The translations under genes and the position numbers were made by a program. A stretch of 64,000 bases of DNA. Origin: Proteiniclasticum sp043951855. GTDB taxonomy: Bacteria; Bacillota; Clostridia; Clostridiales; Clostridiaceae. Below are positions 33,919 to 42,603 of the stretch, one piece after another (the first letter of the stretch is position 1; each line of letters opens with the position of its first letter). Location: contig NZ_JBINJW010000005.1 of assembly GCF_043951855.1 (NCBI RefSeq), positions 1 to 64,000 of the forward strand. The letters are read 5' to 3'. A model generated the notes under the pieces. It did not search any database, was not told the DNA's origin, and saw only the letters and a program-made list of their open reading frames with translations.

Positions 33919-33992
33919 ATCTGCACCTCTTTAAACCGTTTCTTTCATTATATCAGAGATTTTCCTCTACTTTGCACGATTCTCTCTTATGG

Positions 33993-34637
33993 TTATGCTT
34001 TTGCATCATTTTCAGGTTTTCCTGTTCCATATTTCCCAGCCAGGAAGAACAGGAAGGCCGTGATCGCCATGAGGATGAGGATGAGAAACGCCGCATACAT
34101 AAAGAACCATTCTGGGAGAATCCTGATGACCGGATCGATCCGTGGGTCGAAGATCCAGTAATCATTGCTGAAGGCGATCTCGTGGAAGACCACAAAGGAC
34201 TTCGAAAAGTCCAGGACAAAAGGAATGCCTAAAATGACCGGAATGAGGAATGTAAGCAGTGCGGTGTATTTCATGTACCGGTAGTCACGTTTCTTTCTTT
34301 TCTGGATGAAGATCAGGAGAGAAAGAAGAAGAGTGACCGCAAAAAGGATGAAGATAAGATCGAAGATGACCTTCACCTCATAGAAATGAAATTCACCCTG
34401 ACTGGACATGGTAAGTCCATCCAGGGAAAGATCTCCTCTGTAGAAGGGATTGAGATAATCGATGAGGATATCATAATTATTCTTGATGAGCCTTCCGGAG
34501 TACTCCGGGTTCATGGCCTGAATCCTTGGAATGTTATAATAGTAGAGAAATCGAAGGTTCAGTCCCAGAAGAACAGAACCGGAAATGATCATAAGTGCAT
34601 TGATTATGGCATATAGGATTTCTTTCGCTTTGTGCAT
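33993..34637 (-). CDS. TIGR01906/DUF1461 family integral membrane protein
   Basis: A 214-residue protein with four to five hydrophobic helices (residues ~8-30, 90-110, 123-145, 178-200) and a charged outer loop containing YNILIDYLNPFYRG-like sequence, as in the TIGR01906 family. Relatives often occur near lipid or cell-envelope genes; function unknown. The C-terminus (KYGTGKPENDAKA) is cytosolic-like. Confidence 0.75.
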   Translation of the reverse strand: MHKAKEILYAIINALMIISGSVLLGLNLRFLYYYNIPRIQAMNPEYSGRLIKNNYDILIDYLNPFYRGDLSLDGLTMSSQGEFHFYEVKVIFDLIFILFAVTLLLSLLIFIQKRKKRDYRYMKYTALLTFLIPVILGIPFVLDFSKSFVVFHEIAFSNDYWIFDPRIDPVIRILPEWFFMYAAFLILILMAITAFLFFLAGKYGTGKPENDAKA

Positions 34638-34871
34638 GATCGTTCTACAGAAGAATGATGCTTGTCTACTCTTCCGTATGATTCACCTCTTTCATACTAT
34701 AGAATATGGGCTAAACTGGTCTAAGCCTCTGAATAATGATATCATGATTTCAGGGGATTTATAAGACGGTAAAAGAGAAAGAGAACGGGCGATTTTTTCA
34801 GAGAATCACAGCTAAATGCCTGAAATAAAAGATTTTATGGCATATTTAAGAGATTGGCCGTAAAATAATAT

Positions 34872-34899
34872 TTGAAATAAGAATCAAATAAATTATAAT
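34872..34899 (+). promoter_or_regulatory. groESL promoter
   Basis: TTGAAA (34872-34877), 16-bp spacer, TATAAT (34894-34899), just upstream of the CIRCE element. Nothing else is recognisable in the gap from 34638. Confidence 0.8.
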
Positions 34900-34911
34900 A
34901 GGAAATAGGTG

Positions 34912-34938
34912 TTAGCACTCGACAGTTGAGAGTGCTAA
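34912..34938. promoter_or_regulatory. CIRCE element (HrcA operator)
   Basis: Perfect consensus TTAGCACTC, N9, GAGTGCTAA. HrcA bound here represses groESL until heat or misfolding stress. Confidence 0.97.
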
Positions 34939-34966
34939 TAAAACGAACTTTTAGGAGGAATGTCAA

Positions 34967-35248
34967 ATGATCAGACCTTTAGGGGACAGAGTCGTGCTGA
35001 AGAGACTTGAAGCAGAAGAAACAACAAAATCAGGAATCGTTTTAACAGGATCCAGCAAAGAAAAGCCACAGGAAGCGGAAGTCATTGCCGTAGGTCCGGG
35101 AGGATTTGTGGAAGGCAATAAAGTGGAGATGGAAGTCAAAGTGGGAGACAAGGTGCTCTTTTCCAAGTATGCGGGTACAGAAGTGAAGCATGAAGGTGAA
35201 GAGGTCATCGTCGTCAGACAGAGTGACATCCTTGCAATTGTAGAGTAG
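34967..35248 (+). CDS. groES: Co-chaperonin GroES
   Basis: A 93-residue heptameric lid of the GroEL chamber. The N-terminus MIRPLGDRVVLKRLEAEE and the mobile-loop TTKSGIVLTGSSKEKP are canonical. AGGAGG precedes the ATG. Transcribed from a CIRCE-controlled promoter, 16 bp before groEL. Confidence 0.98.
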   Translation: MIRPLGDRVVLKRLEAEETTKSGIVLTGSSKEKPQEAEVIAVGPGGFVEGNKVEMEVKVGDKVLFSKYAGTEVKHEGEEVIVVRQSDILAIVE

Positions 35249-35264
35249 GAGGAGTAGAGAGATT

Positions 35265-36881
35265 ATGGCTAAGACAATCATATATGGTGAAGAAGCAAGA
35301 AGAGCGATGCAGAAGGGTGTGGACATCCTGGCGGATACCGTCAAGGTGACCTTAGGACCCAAAGGAAGAAATGTGGTTCTGGAGAAGAAATTCGGCGCAC
35401 CACTGATCACTAATGATGGTGTGACCATCGCAAGAGAAATCGAACTGGAAGATGCCTACGAGAACATGGGCGCCCAGCTGGTCAAAGAAGTTGCCACAAG
35501 AACCAATGATGTGGCTGGTGACGGAACAACCACAGCTACCGTACTTGCGCAGGCAATGATCAAGGAAGGGCTTAAGAATGTCACAGCGGGAGCCAATCCC
35601 ATGTTCATCAGACAGGGAATCAAGATGGCTGTAGACAAGGCTGTGGAAGCGATCAAGGAACAGAGCATCTCCATCAGAGGAAAAGATGACATCGCCAAGG
35701 TTGCTGCGGTTTCAGCAGGAGACGAGGAAGTAGGACAGCTGATTTCCGATGCCATGGAGAAAGTGGGCACAGAAGGCGTCATCACTGTAGAGGAATCCAA
35801 GAGCTTCGGTACAGAGCTTGAAGTCGTGGAAGGGATGCAGTTTGACAGAGGATATGTTTCCGCCTATATGGCAACCAATACAGAGAAGATGGAAGCGGTT
35901 CTTGATGACCCATACATCCTTATTACAGACAAGAAGATTTCAACCATACAGGAAATCCTTCCGATTCTGGAACAGATCGTACAGACCGGCAAAAAGCTTC
36001 TTCTGATTGCGGACGACATCGAAAGTGAAGCTGTGGCTACACTGGTGGTCAACAAACTGAGAGGTACCTTCACCTGCGTGGCGGTAAAGGCACCAGGTTT
36101 CGGAGACAGAAGAAAGGAAATGCTTCAGGACATCGCCATCCTAACCGGTGGACAGGTGATTTCAGAAGAACTGGGCAGAGAACTGAAGGATGCTACCCTT
36201 GATATGCTTGGAAGCGCAGACACAGTCAGAGTCAATAAGGACGAAACGGTTGTGATCAGCGGAAGAGGACATAAGGAAGACATTGAAAACAGAGTCAATG
36301 TGCTGAAGAGTCAGATTGAAGAAACCACATCTGAGTTCGACAAGGAAAAGCTCATGGAAAGACTGGCGAAACTGGCCGGTGGCGTTGCAGTCATCAAGGT
36401 TGGTGCAGCTTCAGAAACAGAACTGAAGGAAAAGAAACTGAGAATGGAAGATGCACTGGCAGCAACCAAGGCTGCAGTGGAGGAAGGTATCGTTCCTGGT
36501 GGTGGAACAGCCTACATCAATGTCATGAACGGCTTAGCTGACCTTACCAGTGAAGATTCAGATATACAGGTCGGAATCAACATCGTGAAGCGTGCGCTGG
36601 AAGAGCCTCTTAGACAGATTGCCAAGAACGGTGGTGTAGAAGGATCCGTTGTCATTGAAAAGGTCAAAAGCAGTGAAAAGGGAATCGGATTCAATATCAT
36701 TTCCCAGGAACTGGTGGATATGGTCAAAGCCGGAATCGTAGATCCTACCAAGGTGACAAGGTCCGCACTTCAGAATGCGGCATCTGTTGCAGCGACCTTC
36801 CTAACCACGGAAGCGGCTGTAGTGGACATCAAGGAAGATACACCTGCAATGCCCGCTCCTGATATGGGTGGAATGTACTAG
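35265..36881 (+). CDS. groEL: Chaperonin GroEL
   Basis: A 538-residue ATP-dependent folding chaperonin. ATP-binding GDGTTTATVLAQ (~86), VTLGPKGRNV, GGGTAYI and the flexible C-terminal tail APDMGGMY are seen. AGGAGTAGAG precedes the ATG. A terminator follows. Confidence 0.98.
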   Translation: MAKTIIYGEEARRAMQKGVDILADTVKVTLGPKGRNVVLEKKFGAPLITNDGVTIAREIELEDAYENMGAQLVKEVATRTNDVAGDGTTTATVLAQAMIKEGLKNVTAGANPMFIRQGIKMAVDKAVEAIKEQSISIRGKDDIAKVAAVSAGDEEVGQLISDAMEKVGTEGVITVEESKSFGTELEVVEGMQFDRGYVSAYMATNTEKMEAVLDDPYILITDKKISTIQEILPILEQIVQTGKKLLLIADDIESEAVATLVVNKLRGTFTCVAVKAPGFGDRRKEMLQDIAILTGGQVISEELGRELKDATLDMLGSADTVRVNKDETVVISGRGHKEDIENRVNVLKSQIEETTSEFDKEKLMERLAKLAGGVAVIKVGAASETELKEKKLRMEDALAATKAAVEEGIVPGGGTAYINVMNGLADLTSEDSDIQVGINIVKRALEEPLRQIAKNGGVEGSVVIEKVKSSEKGIGFNIISQELVDMVKAGIVDPTKVTRSALQNAASVAATFLTTEAAVVDIKEDTPAMPAPDMGGMY

Positions 36882-36910
36882 CAGGAATTCAGGAAACAAT
36901 AGTCAAAAAT

Positions 36911-36949
36911 AGACCGTAGATACTGTTGATTCAGTGTCTACGGTCTTTC
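36911..36949 (+). terminator. Terminator of groESL
   Basis: AGACCGTAGATACT/AGTGTCTACGGTCT stem ending in TTTCT. Confidence 0.85.
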
Positions 36950-37059
36950 TGATTATAGCTATCCGCAGTGTGTTTTAATTTTCGTATGAAACCTATGCTG
37001 AAATAATGATACGGTGGTATTCACTAAAAGCGTCATCTCTGAGTGAATTCTATAGTTCT

Positions 37060-37308
37060 TTATAATTCATCTTTCTTGTACTGAATTATTCGGAATAGGA
37101 GTGATAAGATTATAATCACTGTAAACATCAAAGACAAATAGAAGTGGAAAAATCTATCCGCTGATGAGAAAAGAGATGTAGTCATCAACCAAGATGCAGG
37201 TATCGCTGGTAGCATGGCGATGCTATTAATCAGCATATAAGTTTTTCTGGGTACCTTGCTTTGCAGAATAGAATTGATTGTGATACTGGATAGTATGACA
37301 AATGCCAA
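37060..37308 (-). CDS. Small membrane protein, start codon unclear
   Basis: At least 82 residues with hydrophobic helices at the N-terminus (AFVILSSITINSIL), in the middle (INSIAMLPAIPASWLM) and near the end (YLSLMFTVIIILSLLF), then a charged tail IIQYKKDEL. No in-frame ATG exists. TTG at 37308 is the first usual start, but an AAGGAGTGA site at 37345-37353 lies in front of in-frame ATC/ATT codons about 30 bp further upstream. Unrecognised family; possibly decayed or using a rare start. Confidence 0.45.
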   Translation of the reverse strand: MAFVILSSITINSILQSKVPRKTYMLINSIAMLPAIPASWLMTTSLFSSADRFFHFYLSLMFTVIIILSLLFRIIQYKKDEL

Positions 37309-37674
37309 TATGGTAAAAGGTGAAAGTAAAATGCTGATGTTAGATCACTCCTTATAAGATTGATTTGTGCGTCGCCTGACTCATTTTCTGTATGACAGCT
37401 ACATCCTATTGTCGTCTTTTGTTCATACTACCTGATTCTATACATCCATCATAAATTCTATCAGTACTGAATGATCATCTGATATATCTGTTAAATACTT
37501 AAGTTTAGTATATATCAATAATTATTTATCTACAAGAATGAAAGCGATAATCATAAAATAGTATCATCATTGGATTATATAATATGAAATCATCGTTAGA
37601 ATTTGAAGTGTTCCTATATGATCATCGTAAGCGTGAATGTCTGGACCGGTCAGTGGGTAAGCATCGGGCTTTTC

Positions 37675-37703
37675 TGATGTGCATGTTTTGTATATGCACA
37701 TCA
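37675..37703. promoter_or_regulatory. Inverted repeat upstream of DeoR gene
   Basis: TGATGTGCAT/ATGCACATCA 10-bp arms, 9-nt spacer. A second small repeat, CCAGTT/AACTGG, is at 37712-37728. The 490-bp gap 37309-37799 holds no other gene I can support. Confidence 0.45.
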
Positions 37704-37799
37704 TCATGAAGCCAGTTAAAAAAACTGGTAAGAAGTGCTGTTTTGGTGGTAAAATAAAAGAAATCGTAAATAAATGAAAATTAAGGAAAGGTGCATCTT

Positions 37800-38567
37800 A
37801 TGCTTCAGACAAGAAGAAAGAAAATACTCGAGATTCTAGAACAGAAGGAATTTGTGAAGGTCACGGAGTTGAGCGAACTTCTGAGCTGCTCAGAAGTCAC
37901 CATACGCAACGACATCAAGGTTCTTGATGAGCAGGGGCTTCTGCTGAAGACCCACGGAGGAGCCATTCGGGCAGAACAGAATCCGGTTCTATTCAATTCG
38001 GAGAAAGTCCACCGGAATGAATCGGAAAAGATTGCCATCTGCAGGGAAGCCTATAAGCTGATCCAGGATGGAGATACCATCATCATAGATGATTCCACCA
38101 CAAGTTTTTATCTGACGAAGCCAATAAGGGAGAATCGACTGAAGCAGATCACGGTGGTGACAAACTCCATCCTCGTGGCTACTGAGCTTCTCAATGAAAA
38201 GCACGTGAATCTTTTCCTCATCGGTGGTCAGGTTTCTTCTGAGATGGCTGCAACCATGGGAGAAACAGCCATGAGCAACATAGAGGGATATCATGTGGAT
38301 AAGGCGTTCATAGGTGCTCATGGAATCAGCTTCAAAGTGGGCATCACCTCCATAGGAACCATACAGATGCAGGTGAAGAAAGCCATTGTGGAAGCCGCCA
38401 AGGAGGTCATTGTACTGGCTGACAGCAGTAAATTCGGAGGAGCGTATCTTTCCATAGTATGCCCCATAGAAAAAGTCAGTCGCGTCATCACAGATAAGCG
38501 TATTTCTGAAGAATACAGAAAAGAAGCTAAAAGTCGAAAGATCGTACTTACGATTTCTAGTTACTGA
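37800..38567 (+). CDS. DeoR/GlpR family transcriptional regulator
   Basis: A 255-residue protein with N-terminal DeoR helix-turn-helix (RRKKILEILEQKEFVKVTEL ... CSEVTIRNDIKVL) and a DeoRC sensor domain that binds phosphorylated sugars (DDSTTSFYL, TNSILVATEL, ADSSKFGG). AAGGAAAGG precedes ATG 37800. It heads the sugar-acid island and is the likely local regulator of pdxA2 and the kinase gene. Confidence 0.9.
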   Translation: MLQTRRKKILEILEQKEFVKVTELSELLSCSEVTIRNDIKVLDEQGLLLKTHGGAIRAEQNPVLFNSEKVHRNESEKIAICREAYKLIQDGDTIIIDDSTTSFYLTKPIRENRLKQITVVTNSILVATELLNEKHVNLFLIGGQVSSEMAATMGETAMSNIEGYHVDKAFIGAHGISFKVGITSIGTIQMQVKKAIVEAAKEVIVLADSSKFGGAYLSIVCPIEKVSRVITDKRISEEYRKEAKSRKIVLTISSY

Positions 38568-38643
38568 TATTATTGCAAAACGATATATAACAAAAAATAA
38601 CAACATAAAAAGTAATAATATTTTACGAAAACGAAAATAAATG

Positions 38644-38672
38644 TTGAAAAACAAAAGACGTGTCTGTATCAT
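38644..38672 (+). promoter_or_regulatory. Promoter of pdxA2-kinase genes
   Basis: TTGAAA (38644-38649), 17-bp spacer, TATCAT (38667-38672). ACGAAA is repeated in tandem just upstream (~38620-38633), a candidate DeoR-type site. Confidence 0.6.
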
Positions 38673-38714
38673 GGTACATATAAATCAATAAGCTTGAAGC
38701 TTTTAGGAGGAATT

Positions 38715-39725
38715 ATGGAAAACAGATACAGACCTATTACAGCACTAACCATGGGGGATCCCGCAGGGATCGGACCTGAAATCGTACTGGAAACAATGCT
38801 CAGCGAGGAAGTGCATGAGATTGCGCGGCCTTTTCTCATCGGAGACGAAACGATTCTTCGCCGTGCGATGGATGTCAAAGGGTTGCATCCGAAGATCCAT
38901 CTGATCAGCGATCCGGATGAAGCGAAATTTGAAAAGGGAACCATCGATCTTCTGACCACCGGGAACTATGATTCCGAATCCATAGAATGGGGGAAGGAAC
39001 AGGCTCTGGCAGGGCAGATGGCGATGGATTTCATCCTGAAATCCATTGAACTCGGAAAAGAGAAGAAAGTGGATGCGGTATCTACTGCTCCCATCCATAA
39101 GGGTGCCATCAAGCTGGTTGGTGTGAAACAGCCTGGACACACAGAAATCTACCAGGATGAAACAGGATCCGAATATGCACTGACCATGTTCAACTGTCAC
39201 AAGCTGAGGGTGTTCTTTGTCAGCCGGCATATGTCTGTCATAGATGCCTGCAGATATGCCACAAAAGAAAGAGTGGCGGAGAATGTCAGGAACATCGACA
39301 AGGAACTGAAGAAAGTCGGCATCGAGAATCCGCTCATCGCAGTGGCGGCCCTGAATCCTCACGGTGGAGATAATGGACTCTTCGGCCGTGAAGAGATCGA
39401 TGAGCTGATTCCTGCAGTAGAACTTCTGAAATCGGAAGGTTACAATGTGGTGGGACCAGTTCCTGCAGACTCTGTATTCCATATCGGAAAGAAGGGCACC
39501 TATGATGCCATATTGTCGCTCTATCATGACCAGGGGCACATCGCCTGCAAAACACTGGACTTTGAGAAGTCCGTTACACTGACATTCGGCCTGCCGTTCA
39601 TAAGAAGTTCGGTGGACCACGGAACAGCTTTCGACATTGCCGGAAAGAACATTGCGCAGGCTGTAAGTATGATTGAATCCACGAAGGTTGTGGCAGAATA
39701 TGCTGCCAATATGCATATGAAGTAA
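38715..39725 (+). CDS. pdxA2: PdxA2-type 4-phospho-D-threonate/erythronate dehydrogenase
   Basis: A 336-residue NAD-dependent dehydrogenase of the PdxA family. MGDPAGIGPEI at the N-terminus and the metal histidines in GHTEIYQDE, LYHDQGHIA and HGTAFDIAGK are present. Next to a DUF1537 kinase, it is more likely PdxA2, oxidising 4-phospho-D-threonate or erythronate to a 3-keto acid that loses CO2 to give dihydroxyacetone phosphate, than vitamin B6 PdxA. AGGAGGAATT precedes the ATG. Confidence 0.85.
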   Translation: MENRYRPITALTMGDPAGIGPEIVLETMLSEEVHEIARPFLIGDETILRRAMDVKGLHPKIHLISDPDEAKFEKGTIDLLTTGNYDSESIEWGKEQALAGQMAMDFILKSIELGKEKKVDAVSTAPIHKGAIKLVGVKQPGHTEIYQDETGSEYALTMFNCHKLRVFFVSRHMSVIDACRYATKERVAENVRNIDKELKKVGIENPLIAVAALNPHGGDNGLFGREEIDELIPAVELLKSEGYNVVGPVPADSVFHIGKKGTYDAILSLYHDQGHIACKTLDFEKSVTLTFGLPFIRSSVDHGTAFDIAGKNIAQAVSMIESTKVVAEYAANMHMK

Positions 39726-39742
39726 TAATGGAGGAAAACACC

Positions 39743-41104
39743 ATGTTGAAATACGCTGCCATCGCAGACGATCTGACAGGAGCGACTACTGTAGGTGTTC
39801 TTCTTGCCAGATCCGGAATTCGGACTGCCGCTTTGTTCAGCGGCGAAGCTGTTTTCCGGTTCAGAGAAGAACACTACAGTGCTCTTTGCATCAGCACAGA
39901 CTCAAGAGCACAGCAGAAGCAGGAAGCTTACAGGAATGTGAGAAGTGTGACAGAACACCTGAAAGAAAGAGGTGTGAAACACTTTTCCAAAAGAATCGAT
40001 ACCACGCTTAGAGGTGGAATCGGCACTGAAATAGATGCGATGCTGTCTGTCCTTGATGAAGGGGCAGTGGCCGTCGTCGTACCAGCCATGCCTCAGTCCA
40101 GGCGTATCGTGGTGGGAGGATATTCCATCATCGATAACATCCCTCTTTCCAGGACCTCCGTTTCAAAGGATGTCAAAACACCTGTGACTGAAAGTCATGT
40201 ACCTGACCTGCTTAAGGAACAGACATCTACCAGAGTAGGATCCATTGGTCTGAAATCGGTCCTGAAGGGACCAGAAGCAGTGACAGCGGATCTTCTTCAG
40301 GCCATAAGAGAGGGGTATCGGATTATCGTATGCGATGCGGTCACGCTGGAAGATATTGACGTGCTGGCGGAATCCGTGCTGAAGCTTACGAATCCTGTGC
40401 TGGCGGTGGACCCGGGTCCGTTCACCACTGCCCTGACGCTCAAAAGAGAGCATAGGACCTCTCCTGTGCGTGAGGAGAAAGCCCTGCTGAGCAAGGAACA
40501 TCTGAAGACTGTACTTGTTGTGGCAGGAAGTGCCACTCCTGTGACGAGAATGCAGATGGAGAAGCTCAAAGGCAGAGAGAATACCCGATTCGTCATGGTG
40601 GATCCGCAGAAACTCATCGGAGATGAGAAAACCCGAAGCAGTGAAAAGGACAGAGTGAAGAAAGAAGCGCAGGAAATGCTGGATGGAACCCGAAGTCCCG
40701 GAGCACTGATTCTGGAATCTTCCAACGGAAGCAACCTGAATCTGAATCGGGAAGATCAGAAGCGTGGATATCTTCCAGGCTCCTGTTCCGTGCTTATCAA
40801 TGATGCCATGGCCGATGTGGCGGCATCCATACTGGAGATGTACGGTGAGGACAGGATAGCTGGTTTCTACACCACAGGTGGAGACACCATGGAGAGTGTA
40901 TGTAAAAGACTGGGTGTGGAAGCCATAGAAATGGTGGACTATGTCATTCCTCAGGCGGACCTTGGCAGGTTCATAGGACGTTATGAAGGTCTACCCATTG
41001 TAGGCAAGGGTGGTCTCACCGGAAATGAGCACACAGCCTGTGAGATTGTGGACCGGATTGCGCTGGAATCGCACAAAAGGGATATCATAGAGGAAAAAGA
41101 ATAA
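39743..41104 (+). CDS. Four-carbon acid sugar kinase (DUF1537, DtnK-like)
   Basis: A 453-residue ATP-dependent kinase. N-terminal substrate domain with IADDLTGATTVG and KRIDTTLRGGIGTE; C-terminal nucleotide domain with TTGGDTMESV and IVGKGGLTG. DUF1537 members phosphorylate D-threonate, D-erythronate, L-threonate and similar C4 acids at O4. Coupled to pdxA2, 17 bp upstream. GGAGG precedes ATG 39743. Confidence 0.9.
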   Translation: MLKYAAIADDLTGATTVGVLLARSGIRTAALFSGEAVFRFREEHYSALCISTDSRAQQKQEAYRNVRSVTEHLKERGVKHFSKRIDTTLRGGIGTEIDAMLSVLDEGAVAVVVPAMPQSRRIVVGGYSIIDNIPLSRTSVSKDVKTPVTESHVPDLLKEQTSTRVGSIGLKSVLKGPEAVTADLLQAIREGYRIIVCDAVTLEDIDVLAESVLKLTNPVLAVDPGPFTTALTLKREHRTSPVREEKALLSKEHLKTVLVVAGSATPVTRMQMEKLKGRENTRFVMVDPQKLIGDEKTRSSEKDRVKKEAQEMLDGTRSPGALILESSNGSNLNLNREDQKRGYLPGSCSVLINDAMADVAASILEMYGEDRIAGFYTTGGDTMESVCKRLGVEAIEMVDYVIPQADLGRFIGRYEGLPIVGKGGLTGNEHTACEIVDRIALESHKRDIIEEKE

Positions 41105-41117
41105 ACGGAAATCCATA

Positions 41118-41157
41118 AAGAAGGAATCTGAAAGCGCAGTGCTTACGGTTCCTTCTT
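41118..41157 (+). terminator. Probable terminator after kinase gene
   Basis: AAGAAGGAA/TTCCTTCTT arms with inner AAGC/GCTT; T-rich tail CTCTTCTTG. Confidence 0.55.
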
Positions 41158-41168
41158 CTCTTCTTGTA

Positions 41169-41182
41169 AGAAAGCGCTTTTA
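41169..41182. promoter_or_regulatory. CcpA cre-like site upstream of rpiR1
   Basis: AGAAAGCGCTTTTA differs at two positions from the palindromic cre TGAAAGCGCTTTCA. Confidence 0.5.
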
Positions 41183-41224
41183 TGAGGTATCATGGAAACA
41201 GAATGAATATCGGGGGGGATTTCC

Positions 41225-42079
41225 ATGAGTGACAGCCTGAATAATCTTGCTAGAATCAGAAATCATTATTATATTTTCAGTCATGCAGAGAAAAAAATAG
41301 CGGATTATGTGCTTGAGCATTATAACGAGCTTGGAGACGTCACTGCAGAAGAATTGGGGGAGCTGACTGAAACCAGTGCGGCAACGGTGGTTAGATTTAC
41401 GAGAACCATCGGATTCAAAGGGATGGTGGAATTTAAAATCTATCTTAGACATGAGGATGCCTATTCGCATGGGGAAATGCTGACGGTTGATTACGAGGAA
41501 TCGGTGAATGCCATCAAGCAGAAGACTTTCGCATTCAACCGAAGCAGCATGGATGAGACTTTGGCCATACTGGATGATAATTCCTTAAGAGAAGCCGCTC
41601 TGGCCATGGAGAATGCCAGGGAAGTGATCATAGTGGGTGAAGGAGGATCGGGCACTTCAGCCAGATCAGCCTTTGATGCGTTTCTCCAGATTGATGTGCC
41701 CTGCCAGTTTGTGGAGGATCCGTTTTTTCAGATTCTGGCCATCAATAATGCCAGAGAAGGCAGTGTGGTTCTTGCTTACAATGCCAGCGGGCAGGCAAGA
41801 AACACCATAGATGCGGTAAAGGTGGCAAAAGAGAAAGGCCTTACTACCATTGGTCTGGTTGCCATCATTGGTTCTCCTATCACAAAACATCTTGACATTG
41901 TACTTTTCACTGGCGTATCCTCTCATAATTTCTTCAGCGACTCTCTGGCATCAAGGATCTGTGAACTGAATGTGACGTCTACACTTCATTCCATCCTGGC
42001 CATAAGAAGAAAAGACTCACTGGGAGATTACAGACAGAATGTAAGTGACCTGCTGAGTCTGAAGAGAGTCAGAAGGTAG
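41225..42079 (+). CDS. RpiR/MurR family transcriptional regulator 1
   Basis: A 284-residue regulator with N-terminal HTH_6 domain (YYIFSHAEKKIADYVLEHY ... SAATVVRFTRTIGFKG) and C-terminal SIS sugar-phosphate-binding domain (IVGEGGSGTSARSAFDAF). GGGGGG precedes the ATG. It stands between the kinase and the TRAP genes and probably controls one or both. Confidence 0.9.
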   Translation: MSDSLNNLARIRNHYYIFSHAEKKIADYVLEHYNELGDVTAEELGELTETSAATVVRFTRTIGFKGMVEFKIYLRHEDAYSHGEMLTVDYEESVNAIKQKTFAFNRSSMDETLAILDDNSLREAALAMENAREVIIVGEGGSGTSARSAFDAFLQIDVPCQFVEDPFFQILAINNAREGSVVLAYNASGQARNTIDAVKVAKEKGLTTIGLVAIIGSPITKHLDIVLFTGVSSHNFFSDSLASRICELNVTSTLHSILAIRRKDSLGDYRQNVSDLLSLKRVRR

Positions 42080-42091
42080 TAAAATAAGGTA

Positions 42092-42109
42092 TTGTTAAAT
42101 AAATAACAT
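42092..42109. promoter_or_regulatory. Rex-like site
   Basis: TTGTTAA, N4, ATAACAT matches the Rex consensus at 12 of 14 positions, but overlaps the terminator of rpiR1 and is far from the dctP promoter. Function doubtful. Confidence 0.3.
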
Positions 42110-42146
42110 CTTTTGCGTAATATGCGTAAAAGATGTTTATTTTTTT
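42104..42146 (+). terminator. Terminator after rpiR1
   Basis: AACATCTTTTGCG/CGTAAAAGATGTT 13-bp stem followed by TTATTTTTTTG. Confidence 0.85.
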
Positions 42147-42171
42147 GTATTGAAAAAAGCGCAAAAATAAA

Positions 42172-42185
42172 TGGAAACGTTGACA
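42172..42185. promoter_or_regulatory. CcpA cre site (full consensus match)
   Basis: TGGAAACGTTGACA fits TGNAANCGNTNNCA at every fixed position. It overlaps a TTGACA hexamer upstream of the TRAP genes. Confidence 0.65.
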
Positions 42186-42257
42186 ATATGATAAGTTGTG
42201 CTTCATTTTTGCCTTCATGAAATTTTGAATCATAAAATAGTTAGATGAAACACTGTT

Positions 42258-42288
42258 TATTTCACAATATTTTATAAAATATGAAATA
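42258..42288. promoter_or_regulatory. Nested palindromes upstream of TRAP operon
   Basis: TATTTCA and TGAAATA arms flank a perfect 16-bp palindrome (42267-42282). More ATGAAAT/ATTTCA copies follow to ~42335. Candidate RpiR-type operator array. The remaining 523-bp gap before dctP has no gene. Confidence 0.45.
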
Positions 42289-42446
42289 TCATGAAATGAA
42301 TAAGAATGTATTTCAAACTGAATTCTGTGATTTCATCTACAATATAGATTAAATAATATTGATAAACAATAAATAACGTAAAAATACTTACTATAAAAGA
42401 AAGTTCATAGTAAACTCATAAAAATAATAAAAATGAAAGAGATTTC

Positions 42447-42475
42447 TTGACATGAAAATTGTAAACGGTTAGAAT
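42447..42475 (+). promoter_or_regulatory. Promoter of dctPQM with cre-like overlap
   Basis: Consensus TTGACA (42447-42452), 17-bp spacer, TAGAAT (42470-42475). TGTAAACGGTTAGA (42460-42473), one mismatch from cre, overlaps the -10. Confidence 0.8.
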
Positions 42476-42603
42476 GAAATCAATTCCAAGACTTGTTTCT
42501 GTTTTTATCAGACCATCTGATGAAGCAGGTACAAGCAGAACAAAAGAACCATGTGAAGCACAATCATTATATGTATCGTCAGATACAAAAACAGGGGGAT
42601 ATT

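Noticed and set aside
37584..37712. 42-codon frame upstream of the DeoR gene
   Set aside because: No ribosome site, and it covers the inverted repeat rather than a plausible protein.
38715..39725. pdxA for vitamin B6 synthesis
   Set aside because: No pdxJ or other B6 gene nearby and the direct pairing with a DUF1537 kinase favours PdxA2.
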